Under the pieces are notes generated by a model, which searched no databases, was not told the origin of the DNA, and saw only the letters and a list, made by a program, of their open reading frames with translations. A stretch of 64,000 nt of DNA, taken from assembly GCA_050633525.1 (NCBI GenBank), contig JBOEGR010000013.1, forward strand, positions 1-64,000, in the 5' to 3' direction. This DNA is from CANLBN01 sp050633525. GTDB lineage: Bacteria; Pseudomonadota; Gammaproteobacteria; Pseudomonadales; Cellvibrionaceae. Position 1 is the stretch's first letter. Each line of letters begins with the position of its first letter. The position numbers and the translations under genes are program-made. Below, piece after piece: positions 8,120 through 17,282 of this stretch.

Positions 8120-8560
8120 TTAGGCTGCTTTTTTAAAAAACAATAAAATACTTTTTAGCGTTTGGCCAAACTCCTTTTCTACAGATAAGTGATCGTACAA
8201 AGACTCTCCATTTTCTAAGAACGCATTCATCCCTGGGATATGTGCTATCTGATCGTTTTCTAAATGTTTAAACCCCATCGTCCAGTCAGTAAAGTTGCGA
8301 GACTCAATTTTTTCTTCGAATAATACTTTGATGGCTTGGTGTCTAGAGTCTTTTTGAATATGTTGGAAAGCATTGTCTACAGCTGGCTTTGGTCCTTCAA
8401 TGATTTGTAAAAAAGAGCCTTCAGAGTAAAGTAACATACCCGTTAGAGATGTTACTTCATTATTAATACGAGCTTTGTTAAGTAAAGCATTTAAGCCTGC
8501 ATCCGTCATTAGCCTGACAGATTTACTCATATAGCCTATGTGAAAAAGTGTGTCTGACAT
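8120..8560 (-). CDS. BLUF-domain blue-light sensor protein
   Basis: A single-domain (146 aa) FAD-binding BLUF photoreceptor, predicted cytoplasmic. The residues that form the flavin hydrogen-bond switch in this family are present: Tyr10 (GYMSKS), Asn34 (ARINNEV), Gln52 (FLQIIEG), and Trp93/Met95 (FTDWTMGF). The family stretch LTGMLLYSEGSFLQIIEG is well preserved. There is no fused output domain (EAL, GGDEF or cyclase), so it must act through a partner or in trans. It lies 54 bp downstream of an imelysin-like lipoprotein gene on the same strand. The ATG has a GGAAA site upstream. Confidence 0.9.
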   Translation of the reverse strand: MSDTLFHIGYMSKSVRLMTDAGLNALLNKARINNEVTSLTGMLLYSEGSFLQIIEGPKPAVDNAFQHIQKDSRHQAIKVLFEEKIESRNFTDWTMGFKHLENDQIAHIPGMNAFLENGESLYDHLSVEKEFGQTLKSILLFFKKAA

Positions 8561-8614
8561 AGTATATTTCCATTCTGTTTGAAAATATTTATTGTTTTAC
8601 CACACCATAAATAT

Positions 8615-9775
8615 TTAATTATTATTTGTTTTTTCTATTTCACCAAGTTTATTGCGTACTAAGCTGATTGCCTCTAAGGTATTCTTTTTCTCATCAAGCG
8701 ATAATAATACTTCAGCAAGAGAAAGCGCACCCTTAGACTTATGTCCACTAATATTAGAAAAATAGAGAGACTCGATAGCGTCTAGCTGTTTTTTAATAGC
8801 CTGCCTACGCTGACTGTTGAAGCGCGAAGGGTAGCTATTTTTTTGGACGTGTTGCTCGCCAATATCATAGGCGAGTAAGAGTTTTATTTCATTTAGGTTG
8901 TTTGATAGCCCTGTATGAAAAGCGACTAACTTATCTTTTGGCGAAAGCGGCGAGAATAATGCGCTTAATATTCCTTTCTCTTGCCATTGTTTTGCGAGCG
9001 AGGCGATATCTTCTACTAGGATTTGACTTTGCAGCTCCAGTAATTGCCGGCGCCTATTATTGGGCAGTTCATTCACTTTTAAGCCGGCCTGTTCAAAGGC
9101 AAGGGGTACTTTGCTTTGCTGGCTCAATCGCTTTGGCGAGCTGGTTTCTTTATCTCCCCACAGTAAGTATTCGATAGCGTACAAGCCAAGGGTGGCTTCT
9201 TCTATATCGGTGAGGCCGTGTTGCTTGCGTAGCGACTCTCTTGAAAGCGGTAGAGTAATATCATTTACGATGCCGCTTTGAATGTACACGTCATAACTAT
9301 CAAGATAGCCTGGTTGTAGAGGCCAAGCAGCGAGAGCGAAGCGCCATTGAGTGAGTGAGTTGGAAAGGGACGAATGCTCGATAAACAGAAAAGGTAAAAG
9401 CTCTTGATAAAGTAAAAACACACCCTTCCATTCAGTCTGGGCCGTATTCAGGTTTTGCGTACTGGGTTCAGCCAATAGTTTTTGTATGCTGTCTTGTAGA
9501 GCAGAGGATTTTTTTGCGAGTATCCGAATACGATCAAGGCCTTGTTGCCATAATTGATTTGCTAGTCGTTCCGCTGAGGCTTGATCAGTATTGATGCCTG
9601 ATGCACTTGAGCTGTCAGTTGTTGTCGCAGTGGTTTCAACTGTAGTTTTATTATTCTCTGAAGTAGTCTTAGGTTTGCACGCACTAAGGCTAAGCAGTAC
9701 GACAACGATCAGCCCTATCAATACAATAGTGACAGTCGATGAGTGTGTTGATAGCCGCCATCCAACTTTGTTCAT
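8615..9775 (-). CDS. imelysin-like (M75 family) lipoprotein
   Basis: A 386-residue lipoprotein: an N-terminal hydrophobic segment ends in the lipobox LSAC, followed by a Thr/Ser-rich linker and then an all-helical imelysin/M75-like domain. Family signatures include TQWRFALAAWPLQPGYLDSY and TLGLYAIEYLLWGDKE. Imelysin-like proteins are periplasmic or envelope proteins often associated with iron uptake. In the canonical GxHxxE motif the His is replaced by Tyr here (GLYAIE), so a metal-binding role by that motif is doubtful. It could be transcribed with the BLUF gene 54 bp downstream. Starts at ATG behind an AGGCGG-type site. Confidence 0.78.
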   Translation of the reverse strand: MNKVGWRLSTHSSTVTIVLIGLIVVVLLSLSACKPKTTSENNKTTVETTATTTDSSSASGINTDQASAERLANQLWQQGLDRIRILAKKSSALQDSIQKLLAEPSTQNLNTAQTEWKGVFLLYQELLPFLFIEHSSLSNSLTQWRFALAAWPLQPGYLDSYDVYIQSGIVNDITLPLSRESLRKQHGLTDIEEATLGLYAIEYLLWGDKETSSPKRLSQQSKVPLAFEQAGLKVNELPNNRRRQLLELQSQILVEDIASLAKQWQEKGILSALFSPLSPKDKLVAFHTGLSNNLNEIKLLLAYDIGEQHVQKNSYPSRFNSQRRQAIKKQLDAIESLYFSNISGHKSKGALSLAEVLLSLDEKKNTLEAISLVRNKLGEIEKTNNN

Positions 9776-9873
9776 AAACCGCCTAAGTCATCATGAGAGT
9801 TATAGAGCAGTAGTGCTGTTTGAGCTTTAGTATAGTGCTTACTAGGCCTAAACACACATCCAATAACGTGATT

Positions 9874-10527
9874 TTATCGCAAAGAGAGTATGGGCCATTT
9901 GGACGACCTAGCGTGCTTTTCTAACAAATCATCTGGGTCCACTGCGACAGGGACATCGGCATGTTCTAGTAAGGGTAAATCATTAATGGAATCGCTATAA
10001 AAGGTAATCTTTTCTGGCGTAAGCCCTTCTTGTAGTAACCACTCTTTTAAACGCTCAATTTTACCTTCTTGAAAGCAGGGCGTGCCAGCAATGTTACCCG
10101 TCAATGTTCCATCGATGACTTCCGGTTCGGTTGCCAGTATCTCATCAATCCCTAGCCACGGGCCAATCGGGCCAGTAATAAAGCTATTTGTTGCGGTAAT
10201 AATTAATAGGCGGTCACCTTGTTTTTTATGCTGTTCAATCAGAGCGTCGGCTTTACCTAAACGCATACCCGCAATTACCGTATCCATAAACTCTTGGTGT
10301 AAGCGTGCTTTTGTCTCTGCATCCATAGGTATCAGTGGTGTTAGAACGAAACGTTGATACTCATGTATATCGAGTGTTTTATTTTTATATTCTTCATAGA
10401 AGCGGTCGTTTTCTTTGGTGTAATACTCAGCATCGACGATATTTTTAGAGACTAAAAATTGCCCCCAGACATAATCGCTGTCCCCAGCAATAAGAGTATT
10501 ATCAAGATCAAAAATAGTTAGGTTCAC
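9874..10527 (-). CDS. HAD-superfamily (subfamily IB) phosphatase
   Basis: A 217-residue SerB-like HAD hydrolase with motif I DLDNTLIAGDSD (nucleophile Asp7), motif II LLIITATNSF (Thr), and motif III/IV YSDSINDLPLLEHAD. The Pseudomonas gene in the equivalent position next to rppH belongs to the same family; from memory, that protein has been linked to histidinol-phosphate dephosphorylation, so the same activity is possible here but not shown. It starts at a GTG (10525-10527) behind an AAGGATAA site and is transcribed away from rppH. Confidence 0.85.
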   Translation of the reverse strand: MNLTIFDLDNTLIAGDSDYVWGQFLVSKNIVDAEYYTKENDRFYEEYKNKTLDIHEYQRFVLTPLIPMDAETKARLHQEFMDTVIAGMRLGKADALIEQHKKQGDRLLIITATNSFITGPIGPWLGIDEILATEPEVIDGTLTGNIAGTPCFQEGKIERLKEWLLQEGLTPEKITFYSDSINDLPLLEHADVPVAVDPDDLLEKHARSSKWPILSLR

Positions 10528-10684
10528 GGCTTATCCTTCGGTCTATTCGTTGCGCTAATATGTTTTGCTACATAGGAGCGCCGGTCAATACGATAGTGTT
10601 GAAAAGGCAATAATGTGAGTAATTTCGCATGAGAGCAAGTCTTTATGTTGATTAACGTGTCAATAATTTTGTAGGCAACTAATT

Positions 10685-10714
10685 TTGGTTGATCAGTAGC
10701 CGGTATTCTATGAT
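10685..10714 (+). promoter_or_regulatory. candidate promoter of rppH-ptsP
   Basis: A -35-like TTGGTT (10685-10690) and a -10-like TATGAT (10709-10714) with an 18-bp spacer, about 60 bp upstream of the rppH start, in the 248-bp divergent gap between the HAD gene and rppH. Pattern match only. I see no other feature in this gap. Confidence 0.4.
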
Positions 10715-10775
10715 AGAGTTAGAGACATTATTAATGCTTTGATTATTAAGCAAATATTTATTATTAGGAGGATGT

Positions 10776-11267
10776 GTGATTGATGCAGATGGTTTTCGCG
10801 CCAATGTCGGCATCATAGTGACGAATCAATACGGCCAAGTATTATGGGCCAGACGGGTGGGTGGAGTCGATGCTTGGCAGTTCCCCCAAGGTGGTATTCA
10901 TAAAGGTGAAACACCCGAAGAAGCATTATATAGAGAGCTGAATGAGGAAGTGGGTTTAAAACCGAGTGCTGTTAGAATTGTGGATGTCACCCACGGTTGG
11001 CTTCGATATAAATTGCCTCGTAACATGATCAGAGAAAACAAATTGCCCCTCTGTATAGGGCAAAAACAAAAGTGGTTTTTGCTTGAGCTGGTTGGGGATG
11101 ATAGCGCAATATGTTTTGATCAAGCGCAACCCGCAGAGTTTGATGGTTGGCGTTGGGTGAGTTACTGGTACCCATTAGACCAGGTGATTTCATTTAAGCG
11201 AGAAGTGTACCGTCGAGCCCTAAAAGCACTGTCGCCAGCCTATAGCCAGCTTCAGTACAAAACATAA
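10776..11267 (+). CDS. rppH: RNA 5'-pyrophosphohydrolase (Nudix)
   Basis: Removes pyrophosphate from 5'-triphosphate or capped RNA ends and so triggers RNase E-dependent mRNA decay. The 163-residue protein starts MIDADGFRANVGIIV and has the full Nudix box GGIHKGETPEEALYRELNEEVGL. The QFPQGG block before it is typical of RppH. Translation starts at a GTG (10776) with a strong TAGGAGG ribosome site 4-5 nt upstream. No competing ATG fits the family start. ptsP follows 28 bp later, the usual gammaproteobacterial rppH-ptsP pairing. Confidence 0.95.
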   Translation: MIDADGFRANVGIIVTNQYGQVLWARRVGGVDAWQFPQGGIHKGETPEEALYRELNEEVGLKPSAVRIVDVTHGWLRYKLPRNMIRENKLPLCIGQKQKWFLLELVGDDSAICFDQAQPAEFDGWRWVSYWYPLDQVISFKREVYRRALKALSPAYSQLQYKT

Positions 11268-11295
11268 AATAATAAGAGAGCAATGTAAATAAACC

Positions 11296-13557
11296 ATGCT
11301 AGAACTACTGCGGACTATCACTCAAGAGGTTAACTCTGCTCCCGATTTGTCATCGGCGATGGTGGTGGCTGTCGATCGTATTCGAGATGCGATGAAGGTT
11401 AGGGTGTGCTCACTATACTTGCGAGATGAAGCCGGTAACTATGTCTTAAGGGCAACACAGGGCCTGAATCCTGATGCCATCGGCCATGTTAGCATGACAC
11501 CTCAAGAGGGTTTGGTTGGTTACGTTGCTAAACGCGGTGAGCCCATTAATCTAGAAAATGCTGAGGCTCATTCACGCTATCTCTATTTCCCCGAAACAGG
11601 CGAAGAGCGATATGCTTCGTTTTTGGGTGTCCCCATTATTCATCAAAAAGCAGTGTTGGGCATTTTAGCGGTACAACAGCAAGAACGCCGTCGTTTTGAT
11701 GAGGGTGATGAGGCTTTTCTGCTGACACTGTCTGCTCAGTTATCAGGTATTATCGCCCATGCTGAGGCAACGGGTGGTTTGGAGCAATATACCCAGGAGA
11801 CGACAGATGCTCGGTTTAAGGGTATGCCGGGTGTGCAGGGTATCGCCATCGGTACTGTTGTCGTTTATTCTCCCGCCGCTGATTTATCCAGTGTTCCCTT
11901 TCAAAAAACCGATGATATCGAGAGTGAAACGCGCTTTTTCCATGAGTCATTGGGTGTCGCCAGAAAAGAAATAGAGGCCCTAGGTAATAAGCTCGAAGAT
12001 CGTTTAACGGTTGAAGAACGGGCGCTATTCGATGCGTATTTATCGATGTTGGATGATGCGTCGATGATTCGCGAAGTAACGGATATCATCGATAAAGGCG
12101 TTTCAGCTCCCTATGCATGGAGCCAAGTGATCCTGCGTCATGCTCAAACATTTGCTGCAATGCATGACCCTTATTTGCGCGAGCGCTCGGCTGATATTCG
12201 TGATCTTGGTCGACGTGTCTTGGGTTGTCTTCAACAATCCGACGATGATGAGCGCATTTACCCTGATAATACGATCTTGATTGGTGAAGAGCTAACGGCC
12301 TCTGTCTTGGGTGAAATTCCTCAAGACAAGCTAGCGGGCCTCGTTTCTGTTCAAGGCTCAGCGAGTTCACATATTGCCATTTTGGCAAAAACGATGGGCA
12401 TCCCCACCGTGATGGGGGCAGTCGATTTACCCTTTACCCAATTTGAGGGTAGCCAGATTATTGTCGATGGCTATCGAGGTAATGTGTATATCAATCCTAG
12501 CGATGACGCGATGGATGAGTTCCAAGCTTTGGTACGCGAAGATCAAGAAATGCTCAAGAGTTACGAGTCGTTACGAGACTTGCCTTGCGAGACTTTAGAT
12601 CACCACCGCGTACCGCTCTGGGTGAACACAGGTTTAATGGCCGATGTCGCTAGATCGATAGAGCGTGGTGCCGAAGGCGTGGGCTTGTATCGTACCGAAG
12701 TCCCTTTTTTACTGCGTGATAGCTTCCCCACTGAGACCGAGCAGCGCACTATTTATCGAGAGCAGCTTGAGGCTTTTTCGCCGCATCCTGTCACTATGCG
12801 TACCTTGGATATTGGGGGTGATAAGCCACTTAGCTATTTTCCTATCCAAGAGGCGAACCCTTTCCTCGGTTGGCGGGGTATACGCGTAACGCTCGACCAC
12901 CCAGAAATTTTTCTGGCTCAGGTTAGAGCGATGATGAGTGCGTCTGAAGGCTTAGACAACCTTAGAATTATGCTGCCAATGATTTCATCTATTCCAGAAT
13001 TGGAAGAGGCGCAATCATTAATATATCGCGGTTATACCGAGTTAATTGAAGAAGGGCTAAATATTGAGATGCCCCCTTTGGGCGTAATGATCGAAGTGCC
13101 GGCTGCGGTGTATCAAGCCAAAGAACTGGCAGCTAGGGCTGACTTTTTATCCGTTGGTAGTAATGACTTGACGCAATACCTTTTAGCGGTTGATCGTAAT
13201 AATGCTCAGGTCGCCGACTTGTTTAACTCATTCCATCCAGCGGTTTTAAATGCGCTACAAATAGTCGTGACTGCTGCTCATAGTCAAGGTACGCCCGTCA
13301 GTATTTGTGGTGAATTGGCCGGAGATCCGGGCTCTGCTATTTTACTGATGGCCATGGGTTTTGATGTGTTATCGATGAACTCTAACAACTTGCCGCGAGT
13401 TAAGTCGGTGATTCGCGCTATTACCTTAGAGCAAGCAGAAGCCTTGTTAAAAGACGTGATTAATCTTCCTGACGCTGCATCGGTCACTAGTTGTGTTGAT
13501 AATGCCTTACGACGCTTTGGCATTATGTCGCGCCCGCGGTCGCTGGCAATTAGTTAG
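11296..13557 (+). CDS. ptsP: phosphoenolpyruvate-protein phosphotransferase PtsP (EI-Ntr)
   Basis: First enzyme of the nitrogen phosphotransferase system; it passes phosphate from PEP to NPr. The 753-residue length and layout match the family. The GAF domain (about residues 15-165) includes SLYLRDEAGNYVLRATQGL. The PTS EI N-terminal domain follows (about 175-390), with the phospho-His loop SASSHIAILAKTMGIPTVMG. The PEP-binding TIM barrel (about 430-735) has GVGLYRTEVPFLLRD, MRTLDIGGDKPLSYF and SVGSNDLTQYLLAVDRNN. The last 4 bp overlap the convergent NRDE gene. Probably co-transcribed with rppH. Confidence 0.96.
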   Translation: MLELLRTITQEVNSAPDLSSAMVVAVDRIRDAMKVRVCSLYLRDEAGNYVLRATQGLNPDAIGHVSMTPQEGLVGYVAKRGEPINLENAEAHSRYLYFPETGEERYASFLGVPIIHQKAVLGILAVQQQERRRFDEGDEAFLLTLSAQLSGIIAHAEATGGLEQYTQETTDARFKGMPGVQGIAIGTVVVYSPAADLSSVPFQKTDDIESETRFFHESLGVARKEIEALGNKLEDRLTVEERALFDAYLSMLDDASMIREVTDIIDKGVSAPYAWSQVILRHAQTFAAMHDPYLRERSADIRDLGRRVLGCLQQSDDDERIYPDNTILIGEELTASVLGEIPQDKLAGLVSVQGSASSHIAILAKTMGIPTVMGAVDLPFTQFEGSQIIVDGYRGNVYINPSDDAMDEFQALVREDQEMLKSYESLRDLPCETLDHHRVPLWVNTGLMADVARSIERGAEGVGLYRTEVPFLLRDSFPTETEQRTIYREQLEAFSPHPVTMRTLDIGGDKPLSYFPIQEANPFLGWRGIRVTLDHPEIFLAQVRAMMSASEGLDNLRIMLPMISSIPELEEAQSLIYRGYTELIEEGLNIEMPPLGVMIEVPAAVYQAKELAARADFLSVGSNDLTQYLLAVDRNNAQVADLFNSFHPAVLNALQIVVTAAHSQGTPVSICGELAGDPGSAILLMAMGFDVLSMNSNNLPRVKSVIRAITLEQAEALLKDVINLPDAASVTSCVDNALRRFGIMSRPRSLAIS

Positions 13558-14372
13558 CTTGCTTTTTGCTGTGAGTCATCAATTTTAAAGATAGACGGCT
13601 TCCCATCTAAACAAGGTTGACCATCGCTACTGGCGTGGTAATTTTGTTCGCTGAATAGTATTTGGCCCTTATTCATTGTGAGCACAGTGCTGGTGCGTGT
13701 GCCGTAGTCTGGTAGGGCAATAAACATTGCCGATAGTGCCTTCTCTCTTTCGTAATCAACCCCTGTTTCGGGTAATCGATGGTCGTCTGCTAAGGCGGGG
13801 TTTTCGAGTATTTGTCTAATCTGCCCATGATCTGTTCCTGCTTCTTGTAGACGAGAGCGTAGCTCAGCTTTGCCATCAATCACTTTGGGCCAAGGGCTAT
13901 CTAATAAGTGATTGCTTAGGCCATAGGTGCCCGAGCTCAACTCTTGAATGCCTTCTCCACGATTACTTAAATAATACAAGTGATTGCCTGTAGTAGAAGA
14001 ATTAAGGGCCGAAAATTCGCCAACCAATAGGTTGAAGCCAGCGTAGCGATCTTGGTGCTTTAGGATACTTTCTAGATAGCTAAGAGGTGTTTGGGAGCCC
14101 ATCAGATAATCTTTGGTTAATTCACCGCGTGAGCGGGGGTTCTCGACCACCACGCCTGGTTCTCTCACATTGGTAATCGCTGCAAAGCGCCCAGACTGGG
14201 TGATACCAAGCCATGTTCCCCCAGCTTGTAAATCCCTGCCCGCCAGTATGTTTGGCTTGTCATCCCAAAATTGAGCGGCTGCGGTGGGTCGTTTAAAAAA
14301 CTCGTCACGATTGGCGCCTAATACGAGAGGGGTGCTGGTGTTAGGTTGGTAAGAAAATAAGATGACACACAT
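13554..14372 (-). CDS. NRDE-family (TANGO2-like) protein
   Basis: A 272-residue protein of the NRDE/TANGO2 family, named for the Asn-Arg-Asp-Glu motif, visible as LGANRDEFFKRPT near residue 20. The N-terminal MCVILFS, with Cys at position 2, and GGTWLGITQSGRFAAITNVREP are also family hallmarks. An Ntn-hydrolase-like fold has been proposed for the family, but its biochemical role is unsettled; eukaryotic TANGO2 is linked to heme or lipid handling. It converges on ptsP with a 4-bp overlap of the ends. The conserved MC start fixes the start codon. Confidence 0.88.
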   Translation of the reverse strand: MCVILFSYQPNTSTPLVLGANRDEFFKRPTAAAQFWDDKPNILAGRDLQAGGTWLGITQSGRFAAITNVREPGVVVENPRSRGELTKDYLMGSQTPLSYLESILKHQDRYAGFNLLVGEFSALNSSTTGNHLYYLSNRGEGIQELSSGTYGLSNHLLDSPWPKVIDGKAELRSRLQEAGTDHGQIRQILENPALADDHRLPETGVDYEREKALSAMFIALPDYGTRTSTVLTMNKGQILFSEQNYHASSDGQPCLDGKPSIFKIDDSQQKAS

Positions 14373-14594
14373 AAATTAATAATCAGTTTAATTGCTTTCT
14401 AGTTGAGTGGTAGCACTAGGATGGTATTTTGCGCTATTGGTTCACTTGATCAAAGCGGTTTTTGAAGCCTCTATTTCCTCTCCTTTATCCCCTGAGTTGT
14501 ACGTACTGTTTAAGCGAAAGGGGTAATGATATGATGGCGCGGTTTTCGATAACGTCCAGACACACATAACACACACTCGCGAAGAGCACTATCT

Positions 14595-15695
14595 ATGCTG
14601 ATGCATCCCAATTTTGACCCCGTTGCTTTTTCTGTTGGCCCTGTCAGCGTCCACTGGTACGGCATTATGTACTTGCTGGCCTTTGCAACGGCTTGGGGTT
14701 TGGCTCTACAGAGAGCTAAGCGGCCTGACTCGCCACTTCAGGCTAAACAAGTCGAAGACCTCATCGTGTATGGTGCCTTGGGTGTAGTACTGGGTGGTCG
14801 AATTGGCTATGTCTTCTTCTATAACTTTGAGACTTGGTTGCAAGATCCCCTTTGGCTATTCCGTGTATGGGAAGGCGGTATGTCATTTCACGGTGGTTTA
14901 TTAGGTGTTGTGGTGGCGAATGTACTGTATTGCCGACGAATTGGTATTCAGTTTCCAGAATTGATGGATTTCGTTGCGGTGATTGTTGCCCCCGGTTTGG
15001 GTTTTGGTCGTTTGGGTAATTTTATTGGTCAAGAGTTGTGGGGACGGGAAACGGATGTGGCATGGGGAATGGTATTTCAGAAAGACCCTGAAGCGCTCGT
15101 ACGTCACCCTTCTCAGCTCTATCAGGCATTCCTAGAAGGCATTGTATTGTTTGCTATTGTTTATTGGTTTGCTCGTAAGCCTAGACCCCGGCTTGCGATT
15201 AGTGCTTTATTTGTGATGGTATACGGCATTTGCCGTTTTGCGGTTGAGTTTGTTCGCGAGCCTGATGCGCATCTTCAAGACCTTACATTCGGTTGGATGA
15301 CGCGAGGACAGATTCTCACTATTCCGATGATACTGATCGGTTTGGGTGTGTTGATTTGGGCTTATACAAAAACCTTTGGCCCCGTTCCGGTACCGAATAA
15401 ACCCAATAAGAAAACGGCAGCTAAAAAAAGCACTAAAAGTAAAAAGCAGGAAACAAAAATAGCTAAGTCAGAAGCACCTGAATCAAAGCCGCTTGAAAAT
15501 ACAAAAGAAGTGCTAGGCTCAGACGAGGTAAGCACTGAAAAAGAAAAATCAGGATCTAAAACAGCCAGCAAAAAAACCACAAAGAGCAAGGCGCCGGCTA
15601 AAAAGAAAGCAGCTGTAAAAAAAGCATCCACAAAAGCAAAAAAACCAGCGGCTAAAAAAACGGCCTCTAAAGCAAAAAAATCAAAAGACAGTTAA
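14595..15695 (+). CDS. lgt: prolipoprotein diacylglyceryl transferase with a long Lys/Ala-rich C-terminal tail
   Basis: Transfers diacylglycerol from phosphatidylglycerol to the lipobox cysteine of prolipoproteins in the inner membrane. Residues 1 to about 265 are a complete Lgt with seven or so membrane segments. Key blocks are VHWYGIMYLLAF, GGRIGYVFFYN, WEGGMSFHGGLLG with the catalytic His, and GRLGNFIGQELWGR (the Lgt signature). Typical Lgt ends near 260-290 residues; this one is 366. It continues with a roughly 100-residue charged tail rich in Lys, Ala, Ser and Thr (KKTAAKKSTKSKK, PAAKKTASKAKKSK), resembling bacterial histone-H1-like tails. thyA follows 18 bp later, as in related genomes. 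Confidence 0.94.
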   Translation: MLMHPNFDPVAFSVGPVSVHWYGIMYLLAFATAWGLALQRAKRPDSPLQAKQVEDLIVYGALGVVLGGRIGYVFFYNFETWLQDPLWLFRVWEGGMSFHGGLLGVVVANVLYCRRIGIQFPELMDFVAVIVAPGLGFGRLGNFIGQELWGRETDVAWGMVFQKDPEALVRHPSQLYQAFLEGIVLFAIVYWFARKPRPRLAISALFVMVYGICRFAVEFVREPDAHLQDLTFGWMTRGQILTIPMILIGLGVLIWAYTKTFGPVPVPNKPNKKTAAKKSTKSKKQETKIAKSEAPESKPLENTKEVLGSDEVSTEKEKSGSKTASKKTTKSKAPAKKKAAVKKASTKAKKPAAKKTASKAKKSKDS

Positions 15696-15713
15696 TAAAG
15701 AGTTAAAGTAACC

Positions 15714-16547
15714 ATGAAGCAATATTTAGATTTATTAAATGATGTTTTAAATGAAGGCGTTCAAAAAGGAGATCGTACCGGAACGGGGACTCTTTCTGTT
15801 TTCGGACGTCAATACCGTCATAATCTACAAGATGGTTTCCCTCTATTGACCACAAAAAAATTACACTTTAAAAGCATTGCGAATGAACTCATTTGGTTTT
15901 TAAATGGTGATACTAATACTCAATGGCTAAAAGAAAATGGCGTGAGTATTTGGGACGAATGGGCCACAGAAGAGGGTGATCTTGGGCCTATTTATGGCCG
16001 TCAATGGACTGCGTGGCCAACAAAGGAGGGTGATTCAATTAACCAAATTGATTATGTTGTGGATTGTTTGAAAAATAATCCTGATAGCCGCCGTATTTTA
16101 TTTCATGGTTGGAATGTTGAATATCTGCCCGATGAAACGGTTAGTCCGCAAGACAATGTAAAAGCAGGTCGAATGGCTTTGCCACCTTGCCATCTTTTGT
16201 ATCAGTTTTACGTGGCCAATAATAAATTATCGGCACAACTCTATATTCGTAGTTCCGATTCTTTTTTAGGTTTGCCCTACAATACAGCGAGTTTAGCTTT
16301 ATTAGTTCATATGCTGGCGCAGCAGTGTGACTTAGATGTAGGCGAAATTATTGTAAGTACGGGAGATTCGCATATTTATTCAAATCATCTTGAGCAAGTT
16401 CAGACACAGTTATCGCGTGAGCCAAGAGCATTGCCTACTTTAAATATTAATCGTAAGCCAGATTCAATTTATGATTATAAGTTTGAAGATTTTGACATAG
16501 TCGGTTATGACCCACATCCAGGGATCAAAGCCCCAGTGGCTATTTAA
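15714..16547 (+). CDS. thyA: thymidylate synthase
   Basis: Converts dUMP to dTMP using methylenetetrahydrofolate. The 277-residue protein shows the expected blocks: GDRTGTGTLSVFGRQ near residue 20, WDEWATEEGDLGPIYGRQW, the catalytic-Cys region ALPPCHLLYQFYV, and DSFLGLPYNTASLALL. The C-terminus GIKAPVAI matches the family end. Between lgt and folA, in the same order as in related gammaproteobacteria. Confidence 0.98.
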   Translation: MKQYLDLLNDVLNEGVQKGDRTGTGTLSVFGRQYRHNLQDGFPLLTTKKLHFKSIANELIWFLNGDTNTQWLKENGVSIWDEWATEEGDLGPIYGRQWTAWPTKEGDSINQIDYVVDCLKNNPDSRRILFHGWNVEYLPDETVSPQDNVKAGRMALPPCHLLYQFYVANNKLSAQLYIRSSDSFLGLPYNTASLALLVHMLAQQCDLDVGEIIVSTGDSHIYSNHLEQVQTQLSREPRALPTLNINRKPDSIYDYKFEDFDIVGYDPHPGIKAPVAI

Positions 16548-16605
16548 TCCAAGCATGTTAGTTTAAGCATGAATATTATTTAAGCTCAATCAATTAGGAC
16601 CCAGT

Positions 16606-17115
16606 ATGACGTATTTATCTATTATTGTTGCCATGGCAAATAATCGTGCGATCGGTAAAGATAATCAATTACTTTGGCATTTGCCTGAAGATTTAAAATA
16701 TTTTAAGCGCGTTACAATGGGTAAGCCGATTGTTATGGGCCGTAAAACGTTTGAATCTATCGGCCGCCCTTTACCGGGTCGTTTGAATATTGTTGTTACT
16801 CGCCAAAAAGGTTGGAAGCACAAGGGCGTGAAAGTGGTTCATAGCGTTGATGATGCGATGGCCCTAGCAGATGCGCAAGCATTAATAGACGGTGTAGATG
16901 AAGTGATGATGATTGGTGGAGCAGAATTGTATGAAGCCGCATTGCCAGAAGCAGAGAAGTTATATTTAACTCGTGTTGATGCTGACATCGATGGCGATGC
17001 ATTTTTTCCAGAATTAAATGAAGCTGAATGGAAAGAAGTGGGTAGAGAGTCGTTTTCCGCATCGGAAAATAATCCCTATAATTATGCTTTTTGTGTGTTA
17101 GAACGTAAGAATTAA
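16606..17115 (+). CDS. folA: dihydrofolate reductase
   Basis: Regenerates tetrahydrofolate from the dihydrofolate made by ThyA. The 169-residue protein has VAMANNRAIGKDNQLLWHLP (active-site Asp in LPEDLKYFK), GRKTFESIGRPLPGR (NADPH site) and MIGGAELYEAALP. The ATG has a TAGGACC-type site. Its stop codon (17113-17115) overlaps the 5-bp target duplication of the inserted element that follows, so the C-terminus is intact. Confidence 0.97.
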   Translation: MTYLSIIVAMANNRAIGKDNQLLWHLPEDLKYFKRVTMGKPIVMGRKTFESIGRPLPGRLNIVVTRQKGWKHKGVKVVHSVDDAMALADAQALIDGVDEVMMIGGAELYEAALPEAEKLYLTRVDADIDGDAFFPELNEAEWKEVGRESFSASENNPYNYAFCVLERKN

Positions 17116-17118
17116 ATT

Positions 17119-17279
17119 GAGACCTTTGCACAAAAGTTATTTTACTTCCATGCGGCGTTAAAAATGTACTCAATCGGTCATTTACCTCGGTGCCGCTTGA
17201 CGGTATAACACATAAACTCCCTCTTTCCGTGCATTTTTGCCTTGCCTAAAAGAAAAATAATCTTCCGTGCAGCGGCCTC
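17119..17279. mobile_element. 161-bp MITE-like element with imperfect terminal inverted repeats and AAATT duplication
   Basis: The left end GAGACCTTTGCACAAAAG and the reverse complement of the right end, GAGGCCGCTGCACGGAAG, are imperfect inverted repeats; similarity extends to about 30 bp with a small indel (TTATTTTACTT versus TTATTTTTCTT). The element is flanked by identical 5-bp direct repeats AAATT at 17114-17118 and 17280-17284. It has no coding capacity for a transposase. This fits a non-autonomous element mobilised by an IS with GAGACC...TGCAC-type ends. It sits exactly between the convergent folA and pqiC stop codons. No second copy was noticed in the window. Confidence 0.78.
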
Positions 17280-17282
17280 AAA

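Noticed and set aside
16796..17173. Minus-strand frame running across the MITE into folA
   Set aside because: It is antisense to folA, partly inside the inserted element, and has no family pattern or ribosome site.
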